A stretch of 64,000 nucleotides of DNA from Bacillota bacterium (GTDB lineage: Bacteria; Bacillota; Clostridia; Christensenellales; SZUA-584), in NCBI GenBank assembly GCA_023410475.1, contig JAEYPS010000010.1, positions 1 to 64,000 of the forward strand. Direction: 5' to 3'. Shown in pieces: positions 54,201 to 63,691 of this stretch. Under the pieces are notes generated by a model. That model was not told the DNA's origin. It saw only the letters and a program-made list of their open reading frames with translations, and did not search any database. The position numbers and the translations under genes were made by a program. Positions within the stretch are counted from its first letter, which is position 1. Each line of letters begins with the position of its first letter.

Positions 54201-54749
54201 CTATGCAAAATTCGAGATATGCTCCCGTATGAACGCAGCGCATAGCGCCTCTAAGTTCTCGGTTTCATAAACAGAATAAAACGAGCTGTCGGTGTCATCG
54301 AACGGATAATGCTCATATGTTCGCGCGTATTCTTCTTCCGTTTCTGCAGCAAACCGGCCGAGATCCGAAACATCGATGCTATGCTTGCTGACAAAATCAG
54401 AAAAAAGCGCTTGCGTTTTCAGAGCGCCTATTTCTTTGAGAGCGTCCGCAAGATAAGGGGCTGTAAAGCGGCTTGTGTTGCTAAAGTACTGGAGCAGTCC
54501 GCCGTTCTGGAGTTCCATATCGAACCGCGCTATAGTATAGGCGGCGCGCTGAGCATCATTAAGCGACTCAAGCGCTCCGCTGTCTTCGGTGGCGTTGCCG
54601 CCCGAGTCTGTCCTCACAATGACGGCCATAACGAGATCGGCGTCGGAGAGCTCAAGCAGCTTGTCAGCGGTCATGCTCTCGAATTCTTTAAAAGCGCCCT
54701 TTGTGGCCGCCTTAAATATAAGAGAAGCTAAACGCGAAATTAACCCCAT
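54201..54749 (-). CDS. DUF4375 (DMP19-like) protein
   Basis: 182 residues. The centre (ALESLNDAQRAAYTIARFDMELQNGGLLQYF) is the DUF4375 signature, followed by FTAPYLADALKEIGALKTQALF. DMP19-like proteins in other bacteria are proposed DNA mimics; whether that holds here is unknown. GAGGTCAGGG lies upstream. It follows queT on the same strand by 27 bases, so is probably in the leuS transcript. Confidence 0.8.
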   Translation of the reverse strand: MGLISRLASLIFKAATKGAFKEFESMTADKLLELSDADLVMAVIVRTDSGGNATEDSGALESLNDAQRAAYTIARFDMELQNGGLLQYFSNTSRFTAPYLADALKEIGALKTQALFSDFVSKHSIDVSDLGRFAAETEEEYARTYEHYPFDDTDSSFYSVYETENLEALCAAFIREHISNFA

Positions 54750-54776
54750 TCCCTGACCTCACTTGAATGATTAAAC

Positions 54777-55247
54777 CTATGTTCTTTTGAACAGCTTATC
54801 TTTATGTTTACGAAGAGCAATAAAAAACGGGATGCCCAGCACATAGCAGGCGATCACCTGCCCGATGGCGACCCATAGCACCGATTCCCAATACAGCAGA
54901 TTAAGGTAGTGGTTCAGTATCCCGGCTACCACAAAAGCGTTTATGACGACGGCAGGCAGAGGAAGCAGCCATTTATTTTTTATTATCCTTGCTATGAGCG
55001 CCGCCGCAAGAGTTGCGAGAGAGCCGAATATGATATCGTACGGCCCTAAAGGCGTGCCTGCGAGGTTTGCGAGAAGGCATCCGGCAAACAGGCCGGGTAT
55101 AGCCGCCGGTGTGAAGAACGGAAGCACGCACAGCGCCTCGGATATACGCACCTGCAGCTGTCCGTAGCTGAAGGGGTTTATTATCGTGAGCACGAAATAC
55201 AGCGCCGCTATTATGCCCGCCTCGGCGATGAAACGGGCTGAGAACAT
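54777..55247 (-). CDS. queT: QueT-type queuosine precursor transporter
   Basis: 156 residues from ATG 55247, with GAGGGG a few bases upstream; ATG 55259 also fits. Six-span ECF S-component of the QueT kind, shown by GIIAALYFVLTIINPFSYGQ, QVRISEALCVLPFFTP and the conserved GTPLGPYDIIFGSLATL. Takes up a queuosine precursor with an ECF energising module encoded elsewhere. Usually such genes have a preQ1 riboswitch; here it follows leuS by a few bases with no leader. Confidence 0.92.
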   Translation of the reverse strand: MFSARFIAEAGIIAALYFVLTIINPFSYGQLQVRISEALCVLPFFTPAAIPGLFAGCLLANLAGTPLGPYDIIFGSLATLAAALIARIIKNKWLLPLPAVVINAFVVAGILNHYLNLLYWESVLWVAIGQVIACYVLGIPFFIALRKHKDKLFKRT

Positions 55248-55260
55248 TTTACCCCTCATG

Positions 55261-57678
55261 CTATGCCACCACGATGTTCGCTATTTTGCCGGGGATTATT
55301 ATAACCTTTTTAACAGCTTTTCCGGCCAACAGCGAACTCAGCTCTTGCGTTTCCATTATGTGCTTTTCTATGTCATCTTTCGAAGCGCTCGATGAAACGC
55401 AGAACGTCGCGCGCAGCTTTCCGTTTATCTGAAGAGGCATCTCAACAGTGTCGACCAGCAGTGCGCACTCGTCGACAGCTGGGTATTCGGCGTCGAACAC
55501 GGAATACTTACCGCCAAGTACTTCCCACAACTCTTCGGCGAAATGCGGCGCGAACGGTGCTATTAGGCGTATCAGTGCGTTAGCTGCGTTTGCGGAAACC
55601 TCTTTGTCGGGCGAGGCGTCTACGTATTTATAAAGAGCGTTAGTGAACTCCATGAGCCGCGCTATCGCCGTGTTGAACTGGAATATCTCGATGTCGGCGC
55701 ACATGTGCTTTATGCAGTAGTTCTGCGCGTACAGCAGTTCGGCCTTGCCCTTGTCGCTCGTCTCTTTAACGTCCTTGAGGCGCAGCACTATGCGCTCCAC
55801 GCGCTCTAAAAACTTAGCTACGGAGCGTATGCCGTCCTCGTTCCACGGGCCGCCCTCTATATAAGAGAACCCGAAGCCGAGGTAAGTCCTGAATACGTCG
55901 CTTCCAAATTTACTTATATATTCGTCGGGCGATATCACGTTGCCTCTCGACTTGCTCATGCGCAGCCCGTCGGGGCCGAGTATCGTGCCCTGGTGTACGA
56001 GCGAAGTGAACGGCTCCTCGAAATCGAGGTACCCCATGTCATGAAGCGCCATCGTGAAGAAGCGCGCGTAGAGAAGGTGCATACACGCGTGCTCGGAGCC
56101 GCCTATGTATTTGTCGACCGGCAGCATCTTGTTTATCCACTCGGAGTCGAACGGCTTATCGTCGTTTTTGTTGTCGGGATAGCGCAGGAAATACCACGAC
56201 GAGCATACGAACGTGTCCATCGTGTCCGCGTCACGCTTGGCGAGCCCGCCGCACTGCGGGCATACCGCGTTTAAAAACGACTCGGACTTTAGCAGCGGAG
56301 ACGTTCCGTCCGGTGTGAAGTCTACATCGTAGGGCAGCTTTACCGGAAGCTCGCTCTCGGGCACGGCGACCTCGCCGCACTTTTCGCAGTATACGATGGG
56401 TATGGGCGTACCCCAATAGCGCTGGCGCGATATAAGCCAGTCTCTGAGACGGTAGTTTATCTTGAAGTCTCCCGCGCCTGATCTCTTAAGCTTTTCTATT
56501 ATGGCCTTCTTGCCCTCTTCGGCAGGCAGGCCGTCGAACTCACCGCTGCTTACCATAACGCCGTACTCTACGTAAGGCAGATTATCGCTGCCGCCGTCCT
56601 TCGCCTTTATCACTCGCTCTATAGGAAGCTCATACTTCTTTGCGAACTCGAAGTCTCTCTCGTCGTGAGCGGGCACTGCCATGACCGCGCCCGTGCCGTA
56701 GGTGGCGAGAACATAGTCGGCTGCGTATATGGGTATGCGCCTTCCGTTTATCGGGTTTATGGCGTATGCGCCCGTGAACACGCCCGTCTTTTCACGAGTG
56801 GTAGAAAGGCGGTCTATCTCGCTGGCGCGAGCGGCGCTCTCTATGTATTCTTCGACAGCCGCTTTATGTTCGGGCGTGGTTATCTTCAGTGTTAAAGGGT
56901 GCTCGGGAGCGAGCACGGCGTACGTGCAGCCAAAAAGCGTGTCCGCGCGTGTCGTGAACACGGTGAACTCCCCGCCGCCCTCTATGCTGAACGTTATCTC
57001 TCCGCCGACAGACTTTCCTATCCAGTTTCTTTGCATCGTCTTTGTCTTCTCGGGCCAATCCAGGTTATCGAGACCGTCAAGCAGACGCTCAGCGTAGTCC
57101 GTTATCTTAAAAAACCACTGCGTTAAGTTCTTGCGCGCCACCGATGTGTCGCAGCGCTCGCAGCAGCCGTTTATAACCTGCTCGTTGGCGAGCACAGTGT
57201 TGCAGCACGTGCACCAGTTCACCGGCGCTTCCTTCCTGTAGGCGAGCCCTGTTTTGTAGAGCTGCAAAAAGCACCACTGCGTCCACTTATAGTAATCGGG
57301 CAGGCACGTCTTTATCTCGTAATCCCAGTCAAACATCGCGCCCATGGCACGGAGCTGCTTCTCCATTGTCTCTATATTCGAGAGCGTGGAATCTTCGGGG
57401 TGTATGCCCGTCTTTATGGCGTAGTTTTCGGCGGGCAGGCCGAACGCGTCGAAGCCCATGGGCTGGAATATCTCATAGCCCTTCATGCGCATATAGCGCG
57501 CGTACGAGTCGGAAAGTCCGTAGTTATACCAGTGGCCGACGTGAAGCTTCGCTCCCGACGGGTACGAGAACATCTCGAGCACGTACTTCTTTTTATCCGC
57601 GCGCGACTTATCGAACCTGTAAAGCCCCGTTTCGTCCCACTTCTTCTGCCACTTCTTTTCTGTCTTAAGAAAATCCAT
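55261..57678 (-). CDS. leuS: Leucyl-tRNA synthetase
   Basis: 805 residues, full length. HIGH motif in its leucyl form HVGH ([12 protein letters not shown]), KMSKS as LRMSKSRGN, the CP1 editing domain between them with [22 protein letters not shown] sequence, and a zinc-type cysteine pair [19 protein letters not shown] precedes the ATG. A strong promoter lies 245 bases upstream, giving a long leader; the T-box consensus was not found in it. Confidence 0.97.
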   Translation of the reverse strand: MDFLKTEKKWQKKWDETGLYRFDKSRADKKKYVLEMFSYPSGAKLHVGHWYNYGLSDSYARYMRMKGYEIFQPMGFDAFGLPAENYAIKTGIHPEDSTLSNIETMEKQLRAMGAMFDWDYEIKTCLPDYYKWTQWCFLQLYKTGLAYRKEAPVNWCTCCNTVLANEQVINGCCERCDTSVARKNLTQWFFKITDYAERLLDGLDNLDWPEKTKTMQRNWIGKSVGGEITFSIEGGGEFTVFTTRADTLFGCTYAVLAPEHPLTLKITTPEHKAAVEEYIESAARASEIDRLSTTREKTGVFTGAYAINPINGRRIPIYAADYVLATYGTGAVMAVPAHDERDFEFAKKYELPIERVIKAKDGGSDNLPYVEYGVMVSSGEFDGLPAEEGKKAIIEKLKRSGAGDFKINYRLRDWLISRQRYWGTPIPIVYCEKCGEVAVPESELPVKLPYDVDFTPDGTSPLLKSESFLNAVCPQCGGLAKRDADTMDTFVCSSWYFLRYPDNKNDDKPFDSEWINKMLPVDKYIGGSEHACMHLLYARFFTMALHDMGYLDFEEPFTSLVHQGTILGPDGLRMSKSRGNVISPDEYISKFGSDVFRTYLGFGFSYIEGGPWNEDGIRSVAKFLERVERIVLRLKDVKETSDKGKAELLYAQNYCIKHMCADIEIFQFNTAIARLMEFTNALYKYVDASPDKEVSANAANALIRLIAPFAPHFAEELWEVLGGKYSVFDAEYPAVDECALLVDTVEMPLQINGKLRATFCVSSSASKDDIEKHIMETQELSSLLAGKAVKKVIIIPGKIANIVVA

Positions 57679-57922
57679 ATATGTCTCCTGACTGTTTTTA
57701 AGTCATTATTACTTATTAATTATTTTTAATTATAACGATTTGTGCTTTATCTAGACGATAAAGTCTATGTGTTTTAGTGGTCCTGTCATTTTTGCCAATA
57801 CTGCTCCACCAAAAATTACCACGATAGCTGGTTTTTACTCTTAAAAGGCTAAATATGCTTCTATAATTATTGTTTTATCAAACATTCCTGTTAGCTTTAT
57901 TTATTATTTTATAGCGCTCTAC

Positions 57923-57951
57923 ATTATATAACAACGAGATAATCTAGTCAA
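57923..57951 (-). promoter_or_regulatory. leuS promoter with long leader
   Basis: Minus-strand TTGACT, 17 bases, TATAAT. The start near 57916 gives a leader of about 240 nt (57679-57916). That leader contains a 7-bp CTTTATC/GATAAAG hairpin (57744-57762) and a 40-codon start-less open stretch of unknown origin, but no T-box element or terminator. Confidence 0.6.
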
Positions 57952-58013
57952 AATAGAATTATGAAAGTGCAGGGAATGGTTTTTGATCTTACATGCGGGC
58001 TTATGGTTTATTT

Positions 58014-58634
58014 TCATGGAGCCTCACCCCAAACATTCTTATCTATTAAGTATATGCTTTCGGCCGTTTCTTTCTTAGTAAAATTGCTTGGCAATTCTTC
58101 ATATTTCGCAGCTATTCTGACAGGTATTATTGCAGCGTCAAAGCTCCATATTTCATTACTACACCCTAATAACGCATACCAAGGTTTCCCGTCCGTACCT
58201 TCATTAGTTAAATAAACTCCGGTCTCACTAAAGTGTTCTGAAAACAACGTCATAATATTTAAGAGGGGGATTTTAACATCATTCTTAATTCTATATGGTT
58301 CATAATCGATTGTGATCTCTTCTGTGTAAAACAATAATTCTGTTTGCAACCATGGCTCTTTTATTTCACGCATCATTTGAGGTGTCCAGCCTATAGCAAA
58401 GGGTCTGATGTTGAGTACTATACCATTAAGATTAATTTTCACCGTTTCAGCATTACATCCGGAGTATACAAACCCGTCATCAAAAATATTCCAATCGAGT
58501 CCATCAAAGCTGTCTGCTAAATACTTTTCATCAAACCCGATTTGAGCCAGCAAGTTTTTAAATCGAGATAGTGTTGAAGTATAGCTGTCTTTATCACATT
58601 TTACGTATGTTTGAATTTGAGAGTATTCAGGCAC
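58014..58634 (-). CDS. Unknown soluble protein
   Basis: 206 residues from GTG 58634, with AAGGTG five bases upstream. Not recognised. It is acidic, lacks signal peptide and membrane spans, and has scattered aromatic residues (YVKCDKDSYTS, FDDGFVYSGCN, GKPWYALLGC) in a mixed strand/helix pattern. AT-rich compared with leuS and ispDF on either side. Size and isolation would fit an immunity-type protein, but no toxin gene is adjacent. Confidence 0.6.
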   Translation of the reverse strand: MPEYSQIQTYVKCDKDSYTSTLSRFKNLLAQIGFDEKYLADSFDGLDWNIFDDGFVYSGCNAETVKINLNGIVLNIRPFAIGWTPQMMREIKEPWLQTELLFYTEEITIDYEPYRIKNDVKIPLLNIMTLFSEHFSETGVYLTNEGTDGKPWYALLGCSNEIWSFDAAIIPVRIAAKYEELPSNFTKKETAESIYLIDKNVWGEAP

Positions 58635-58688
58635 GGTAACACCTTCTTTGTTTTATTTTGCAGCTAAACTTGTTAAGGTCACCATATA

Positions 58689-59825
58689 CTATCTTACAAG
58701 CGTCGCCGCGGCCATAGCAGAGACTCCCTCGCCTCGCCCCTCAAAGCCCATTCCTTCCGTAGTCTTTGCCTTTACGCTCACTGCTTCCGTATCTATGCCG
58801 AGCGCCGAAGCTATGTTTTTCCTCATCTCGATTATGTAAGGAGCGAGGCGCGGCTGCTGCATTACGACAGTCGAGTCTATGTTTACTATCTCGTAGCCTC
58901 TTTCGGCTATTATATTACGAGTCCGTTTCAGAAGCTCGATACTGCTTATACCGCGGAATTCGTCTGTGCACGGAAAATGCGTCCCTATATCGCCTGCGGC
59001 GGCTGCGCCCAGCAGCGCGTCTGTTATCGCGTGCAGCAGCACATCCGCGTCGCTGTGGCCGAGAAGCCCCTTTTCAAAGGGTATGTCAACGCCTCCGAGA
59101 ATAAGCGGCAGCCCCGCTTCCAGCCTGTGAGCGTCATAGCCCGTGCCCGTCCTCGTCTGTTGGCCCGCTATCGCCCTGCCGTACATCAGGTCTTCCTGCG
59201 TCGTTATCTTGATGTTATCGTAGCGTGCCTCCACAAAGCTGACAGAAACACCCATCCTCTCGAGAAGTACGCAGTCGTCCGTGCCCACGAAGCCGTCCTC
59301 GCCGGCCCTCCTGTGTGCGCTCAGAAGCAGGTCATATCTAAACGCCTGTGGCGTCTGTATGTTTACGAGCTTATCCCTGTCGAGTGTGTCGGCGATCACG
59401 CCTTCCTCCACGACCTTTATAGTGTCTTTAGCCCTGACGCCCGCAGCCGCGGCTCCCGTCTCATAAGCCTTTTCCACGCACGCCCTTATAACGGAAGGGT
59501 CAACAAAGCATCTCGCTCCGTCGTGCACGGCAACGACGTCGGCATCCTTGGCACGGGTAAGAGCGTTCCAAACGGAGAACTGGCGCTCGCTGCCCCCTTC
59601 CACTATTTCATAGGGTATACTGAGCGTTTTATTTGCCGCAGTATCGACGTCCCCTATGTCCTGCTTTCTGCAGACTATTATTACACGGTCAAAGCATACC
59701 GCGTTTTCAAATGCCAAAAGCGAGCGCTCAAGAACCGTCCTGCCCCCTATGGCTATCTGCATTTTGTTCTGGCCCATGCGCGTTGAGCTTCCCGCGGCAA
59801 GCACAATACCGACTGTGTTACGCAT
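58689..59825 (-). CDS. ispDF: Bifunctional IspD/IspF
   Basis: 378 residues. Residues 1-220 are IspD (CDP-methylerythritol synthase) with [16 protein letters not shown] and [11 protein letters not shown]. Residues 222-378 are IspF (cyclodiphosphate synthase) with the zinc ligands of [10 protein letters not shown] and [22 protein letters not shown]. Both act in the methylerythritol phosphate route to isoprenoids, and the fusion skips only the IspE step between them. Start overlaps the stop of the S4 protein by eight bases. Confidence 0.95.
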   Translation of the reverse strand: MRNTVGIVLAAGSSTRMGQNKMQIAIGGRTVLERSLLAFENAVCFDRVIIVCRKQDIGDVDTAANKTLSIPYEIVEGGSERQFSVWNALTRAKDADVVAVHDGARCFVDPSVIRACVEKAYETGAAAAGVRAKDTIKVVEEGVIADTLDRDKLVNIQTPQAFRYDLLLSAHRRAGEDGFVGTDDCVLLERMGVSVSFVEARYDNIKITTQEDLMYGRAIAGQQTRTGTGYDAHRLEAGLPLILGGVDIPFEKGLLGHSDADVLLHAITDALLGAAAAGDIGTHFPCTDEFRGISSIELLKRTRNIIAERGYEIVNIDSTVVMQQPRLAPYIIEMRKNIASALGIDTEAVSVKAKTTEGMGFEGRGEGVSAMAAATLVR

Positions 59826-60075
59826 TTCTTGACTCCTCTATCACTTCATACATGCTGTCCGCTTCCTCCTTACGCACCGTCTCCGCGAGCTTTAACACCT
59901 TGACTTTAAGAGTAGCCGAGCCAAAGCGTATCTCTATTATATCGCCGATTTTGAGGTCTTTGCCTGCCTTGGCGGGGTTTGCGTTTACGGATACTCTCTG
60001 GCGGTCACAAGCCTCGCTCGCGACCGTGCGCCTTTTAATTATTCTTGATACCTTTAAAAATTTGTCGAGTCTCAT
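59818..60075 (-). CDS. S4-domain RNA-binding protein (HslR/YabP-region type)
   Basis: 85 residues from ATG 60075 with AGAGGTTGTG upstream. [19 protein letters not shown] is the S4 RNA-binding motif, followed by [22 protein letters not shown]. Single-domain S4 proteins of this type (HslR, RqcP) bind ribosomal or 50S-nascent-chain complexes. The gene probably starts the operon with ispDF. Confidence 0.88.
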   Translation of the reverse strand: MRLDKFLKVSRIIKRRTVASEACDRQRVSVNANPAKAGKDLKIGDIIEIRFGSATLKVKVLKLAETVRKEEADSMYEVIEESRNA

Positions 60076-60193
60076 ATCACAACCTCTTTTCCGTAGTATT
60101 ATAGCAAAAAAACAGGCCAAACGTAAATTTTATTTACTCAGTCTCTTAAACTTGCCTTAATTGAGTTAATTAAAATTTCTTAACTTGACTCTA

Positions 60194-60237
60194 TCAGACT
60201 ATCGTGATAGTCTGACGGTAGACTATTATAATAGTCT
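60194..60237 (+). promoter_or_regulatory. Two palindromic operators before the SIMPL gene
   Basis: TCAGACTATC-GT-GATAGTCTGA (60194-60215) and AGACTATTATAATAGTCT (60220-60237, a perfect 18-bp dyad) share half sites AGACTAT/ATAGTCT. Their centres are 24 bp apart. TTGACT at 60185 and TATAAT at 60227 lie among them. Strong binding sites for a dimeric repressor; the regulator is not encoded next door. Confidence 0.7.
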
Positions 60238-60270
60238 GAAACGAATATCAAAAAGCAGGGAGGAAAACAT

Positions 60271-61023
60271 ATGCAGAGCAAGAGTATCGCAATAATATTA
60301 AGCGTCTTGGCGGTGTTGACCGCTGTATTGCTGGCAGTCAATCTCATAGGTTTTAAGACCTCAGAAGCCGCCGTCCCCGTGTATGTGTCAGGCTCCGGCG
60401 AGGCCGCAGGCGATACTGTCAAGGTATACGGGCAGGGCAAGATATCCATTACGCCGGATCAGGCGACGATTACGTTCGGTTATAGGAATAAAAACGCCGA
60501 TCCGCAAACCGCGCAGGAAGAGAACAAAGCGCAAATAAAGATGATTATCAGCGCTGTTAAAACGGCAGGCTTGGGTAACGCCGACCTTCAGACAATAAGC
60601 TATCAGGTATATCGGGATTGGGACAAAAAGTTTACCGTATTCAATATGATGCAGGTGAAGATAGGCGATATCGAAAAGACAAGCAGCATTATAAAGGCGG
60701 CGTATGACGCGGGCGCGAACGAGTTCTGGGATGTGCGGTTCGATATCATAAAGCGTCAGGAGGCATACACGGACGCGTTGCGCCTTGCAATGGGGCGCGC
60801 CAGAGAGAAGGCTGAAAAACTGGCAGCGGATGAAGGCCGTAAAATAGCGGGCGTAGTATCCGTCGAGGAAGGAACGCAGAGCAGCAGTTACTGGTATTCT
60901 TCGCCGTATACAAACTTCGTCGCGGAGCCGTCGTCTTCTTCGGGCGGCTATACGGACGGCGGCATATCGTCGGGAGAGATGGAGATAAGCGCGATCGTAA
61001 ACGTGACGTACCGTCTGGCATAA
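60271..61023 (+). CDS. SIMPL-domain (DUF541) exported protein
   Basis: 250 residues. A single membrane helix at about 5-28 anchors or exports the protein. DTVKVYGQGKISITPDQATITFGYRNKNADP is split over the start of the SIMPL domain, and LAMGRAREKAEKLAADEGRK is its conserved late helix. In other bacteria related proteins form periplasmic or surface multimers linked to stress. GGGAGG precedes the ATG. Transcription is apparently controlled by the operators at 60194. Confidence 0.9.
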   Translation: MQSKSIAIILSVLAVLTAVLLAVNLIGFKTSEAAVPVYVSGSGEAAGDTVKVYGQGKISITPDQATITFGYRNKNADPQTAQEENKAQIKMIISAVKTAGLGNADLQTISYQVYRDWDKKFTVFNMMQVKIGDIEKTSSIIKAAYDAGANEFWDVRFDIIKRQEAYTDALRLAMGRAREKAEKLAADEGRKIAGVVSVEEGTQSSSYWYSSPYTNFVAEPSSSSGGYTDGGISSGEMEISAIVNVTYRLA

Positions 61024-61135
61024 AGGCTTGCAGAGTCCCTTACCCTTCTGAACAACCGATTTGATGCGGCTGACGGCTGGCGCGGAAACACCTTTCTCAA
61101 ACAGGTGATAACGGGAAATATGGCAAGCGCATAGA

Positions 61136-61173
61136 CCTGCTAAAAAAGCGCCCGAAGGCGCCTTTTAAGCAGG
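61136..61173. terminator. Bidirectional terminator
   Basis: A long dyad CCTGCT, AAAAAAGCGCC, CGAA, GGCGCCTTTT, AGCAGG lies between the convergent SIMPL and acetyltransferase genes, with A/T runs on both arms. Confidence 0.85.
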
Positions 61174-61258
61174 CCTATAAATTATGTTGGTTGTTCTTAT
61201 AATATATACCCCTGCGCTATGAACGATGTGTTAACGCAGCGTGTCTTTTTGTAAAAGC

Positions 61259-61717
61259 TTAAAGCTCTTTTATCATTGCGAGCCTGTCGTCGCCCGTGCC
61301 GTACTCGTCGAACGAGCCTTCCACAAGAGTAAACCCTAGTTTTTCGCGGTAGGTGGAAAGCGCCTTGAAGTTCGCGGGGTCTACTGTAAGCTGTATCGTC
61401 TCTATGCCGAGCTCGCTTATATCGGAGAACGCGTATTCGAGAAGCGCTACGCCTATGTCATACCCGGAAAATGCGGGCAGCACCGCGACGCTCAAAAGAT
61501 ATGCGACTCTGGGGTCTGTCATGTCGCGTATAAAGTAGGAGCTCGCTATTGGCTCGTCGTCCTCGTCGGCGGCGATGTATATCCTGCCGTGGCGCATGAG
61601 CGGTATCACTACGTGCTCGCTAAGAGCCCCGCTGCCGAACGCCGCCCTTTCAATGCCCAGTATGTAATCGATCATATCGGGATCGGGCTTTTCCACCGCT
61701 TTGAATGTAATGGTCAT
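61259..61717 (-). CDS. GNAT-type acetyltransferase
   Basis: 152 residues from ATG 61717; GGAGGAATTT upstream overlaps an alternative ATG at 61729. LLSVAVLPAFSGYDIGVALLEYAF stands where the acetyl-CoA loop normally reads RxxGxG, so the arginine is absent and the first glycine is Gly-Tyr-Asp-Ile-Gly. YREKLGFTLVEG is the motif B region. Substrate unknown. Last in a run of minus-strand genes from corA. Confidence 0.85.
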   Translation of the reverse strand: MTITFKAVEKPDPDMIDYILGIERAAFGSGALSEHVVIPLMRHGRIYIAADEDDEPIASSYFIRDMTDPRVAYLLSVAVLPAFSGYDIGVALLEYAFSDISELGIETIQLTVDPANFKALSTYREKLGFTLVEGSFDEYGTGDDRLAMIKEL

Positions 61718-61782
61718 AAATTCCTCCATAAAGTATTAAAAGATAACGCAGGCTGATATATTTATCAAACAAGCGTTGCTGT

Positions 61783-62505
61783 TTACTTTAAGCCTGAATA
61801 CTCGGCCGCGTAAGCATCCTTGCTTTTATCGCCCCCGCTGTCTATCAGCGAATCTGCCCGAAAGCTGAGCGCCGCTCCGTCGCCGATTATTATGTGGTCT
61901 ATAAGCTCTATCCCCAGTGTGCCCAGCGCGCTTCTTATATCATGAGTTGCACTTATGTCGGCGCCTGAAGGAGTAACGTCCCCGCCAGGGTGGTTGTGGG
62001 CGACGATGCCCTTAACGGCCCGGTGGCGGATAGCTCCCGCCGCGAGTTTTCCGATGTTTACCGGGGCCTCCTGCATATCTCCCTCCGAGAGCCGCTCATA
62101 ATGAATGACCCTTCCCTGCGTATCGAGCCATATGACGTAAAACTGCTCGTAAGGCTTGCCGAAAAGAAGGGATCTCGCAAACGCACACGCGTCCTTTAAA
62201 GACTTTATACAGGGGCGCTTTTTAAGCTTGCTGCGCTCATACGCCCGAAACAGCTCCGGAAACATAGTAAGGTACGCCGCCGCGCGCCTGCCAATTCCTT
62301 CTGTGCGCTCAAGGTCCTTCACGTCCGCCTCAAGAACGCCCGAAAGGCTGCCGAACGCGCCGATCAGCCTGTTGGCGACGGCGTTCGTATCTGCCCTCGG
62401 AATGACGTGAAACAGCAGATATTCAAGTATTTCGTGTTCTGCAGACCCCTCGAGCCCTTCGCGTAGCAGTCTTTCCGTGAGGCGCTGCCGATGGCCTTCA
62501 TGCAT
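61783..62505 (-). CDS. radC: RadC-family JAB-domain protein
   Basis: 240 residues. A UvrC-like helix-hairpin-helix lies in about 35-75 (TEGIGRRAAAYL). The C-terminal JAB1/MPN metal motif is HNHPGGDVTPSGADISAT, with the two histidines and the aspartate in place. Family function is unclear despite the name. GGAGG precedes the ATG, 20 bases after fmdB. Confidence 0.92.
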   Translation of the reverse strand: MHEGHRQRLTERLLREGLEGSAEHEILEYLLFHVIPRADTNAVANRLIGAFGSLSGVLEADVKDLERTEGIGRRAAAYLTMFPELFRAYERSKLKKRPCIKSLKDACAFARSLLFGKPYEQFYVIWLDTQGRVIHYERLSEGDMQEAPVNIGKLAAGAIRHRAVKGIVAHNHPGGDVTPSGADISATHDIRSALGTLGIELIDHIIIGDGAALSFRADSLIDSGGDKSKDAYAAEYSGLK

Positions 62506-62524
62506 CGTGCCTCCAAGTTATACG

Positions 62525-62731
62525 TTAAGAGCAGCAGCCTTTGCAGGCGCTGCAGTTGCCTGTGCTGCAGGCGCCCCCTCCATGGCCTCCTCCTCCGAAA
62601 TAGCATTTGCCCTGATAAAAGCGCTTCGTGTTTTGCGAAGCGCACGCCGGGCAGGCAGGTTTGCTGTCCGGGTTTGTCAGCTCCTCAAAGACGGCTTTGC
62701 AGTCTTCGCATATGTATTTAAGCAGCGGCAT
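62525..62731 (-). CDS. FmdB-type zinc ribbon with Cys/Gly-rich tail
   Basis: 68 residues. A rubredoxin-like zinc ribbon with CEDC (about 8-11) and CPAC (about 32-35) in YICEDCKAVFEELTNP. It is followed by GGGGHGGGACSTGNCSACKGCC, in two parts a Gly run and a Cys-x-x-Cys-rich end unlike many FmdB proteins, suggesting a second metal site. GGAGG precedes the ATG. Between corA and radC with gaps of about 20 bases. Confidence 0.85.
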   Translation of the reverse strand: MPLLKYICEDCKAVFEELTNPDSKPACPACASQNTKRFYQGKCYFGGGGHGGGACSTGNCSACKGCCS

Positions 62732-62752
62732 CGTTTTCCTCCATTCGCGGGG

Positions 62753-63685
62753 CTATAGCATCTTTTTACGCCAGAGCCACAGCGCGGCTCCAACTGTCAA
62801 TGCAATAGAGCTGCCTGTTATTATCCAGAAGCCCCCTGGCATATCGAGAAACGGCACGTCGAGGTTCATTCCCCACAGGCTCGCAATAAGCGTGGGCACA
62901 GCGAGTATTATTGTTACCGACGTCAAGAACTTCATGACGATGTTGAGGTTATTTGAAATCACCGACGCGAACGCGTCCATCGTGCCCGCGAGTATGTCCC
63001 TGTAGATAGTACACATCTCTATGGCCTGCTTGTTTTCGACTATTACGTCCTCCAAAAGCTCCTCGTCGTCCGGATAACGCTTTATCATCGTGGTTTTCAT
63101 CATCTTTTCGAGCACTGTCTCGTTTGCCTTCAGCGAGGTCGCGAAATACACAAGGGATTTTTCGAGCTTTAGCATCTGTATCAGCTCGCGGTTTTTCATA
63201 GATTTGTGCAGCGCGTTTTCCACCTGAGTGCTCGCTTTGTCTATCTGGCGAAGGTGCTGCAAAAAACGCGACGAGTTTTTGAACAGCAGCTGATAGACGA
63301 ACCGCGTCTTTTTGCTGCAGTCGAAGCCCCTCACGCGCCCTTTTGCGAAATCCTCAATTATAGTTGTTTCCTCGAGGCATACGGTTATTATGTTGTTGTC
63401 GGTGATGATAATGCCAAGAGGCATTGTATTATACAAAAACGACGTTCCCTCCGGTTCGACAACAGGGATGTCGACAAGTATCAAAACCGCGTTATCTTCC
63501 TTGTCGATACGCGGAGTCTCTTCTTCGTCGAGCGCAGCAGATAACAGGCTAATATCGACACCGTAGTCTTTGGAGATAAACTCCAGTTCTTCTTTGCTGG
63601 GGTCGGTAAGGTTAATCCACGAGCACTGGCATGGCTCGCAGCCACAGTCGAGCGAACCGTTTTCGTATCTGAAATAGTTTATCAT
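62753..63685 (-). CDS. corA: CorA-family Mg2+/Co2+ transporter
   Basis: 310 residues from ATG 63685; a TTG two codons upstream is possible. The first 250 residues form the cytoplasmic sensing domain, and two C-terminal helices follow, with the selectivity motif GMN in SLWGMNLDVPF at about 278-280 and a basic end WLWRKKML. Pentameric channel for Mg2+ uptake. It has a structured leader of about 190 nt with a short upstream ORF (63804-63824). Confidence 0.93.
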   Translation of the reverse strand: MINYFRYENGSLDCGCEPCQCSWINLTDPSKEELEFISKDYGVDISLLSAALDEEETPRIDKEDNAVLILVDIPVVEPEGTSFLYNTMPLGIIITDNNIITVCLEETTIIEDFAKGRVRGFDCSKKTRFVYQLLFKNSSRFLQHLRQIDKASTQVENALHKSMKNRELIQMLKLEKSLVYFATSLKANETVLEKMMKTTMIKRYPDDEELLEDVIVENKQAIEMCTIYRDILAGTMDAFASVISNNLNIVMKFLTSVTIILAVPTLIASLWGMNLDVPFLDMPGGFWIITGSSIALTVGAALWLWRKKML

Positions 63686-63691
63686 TGGCAA

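Noticed and set aside
53920..54243. Minus-strand 107-codon frame
   Set aside because: Overlaps the DUF4375 gene end, has no ribosome binding site, low-complexity composition and no recognised motif.
54777..55259. preQ1 riboswitch for queT
   Set aside because: queT starts within a few bases of the leuS stop, leaving no room for a leader.
57716..57840. Start-less 40-codon minus-strand frame before leuS
   Set aside because: Reads like protein in part, but has no start and no recognisable family; kept only as a note in the leader entry.
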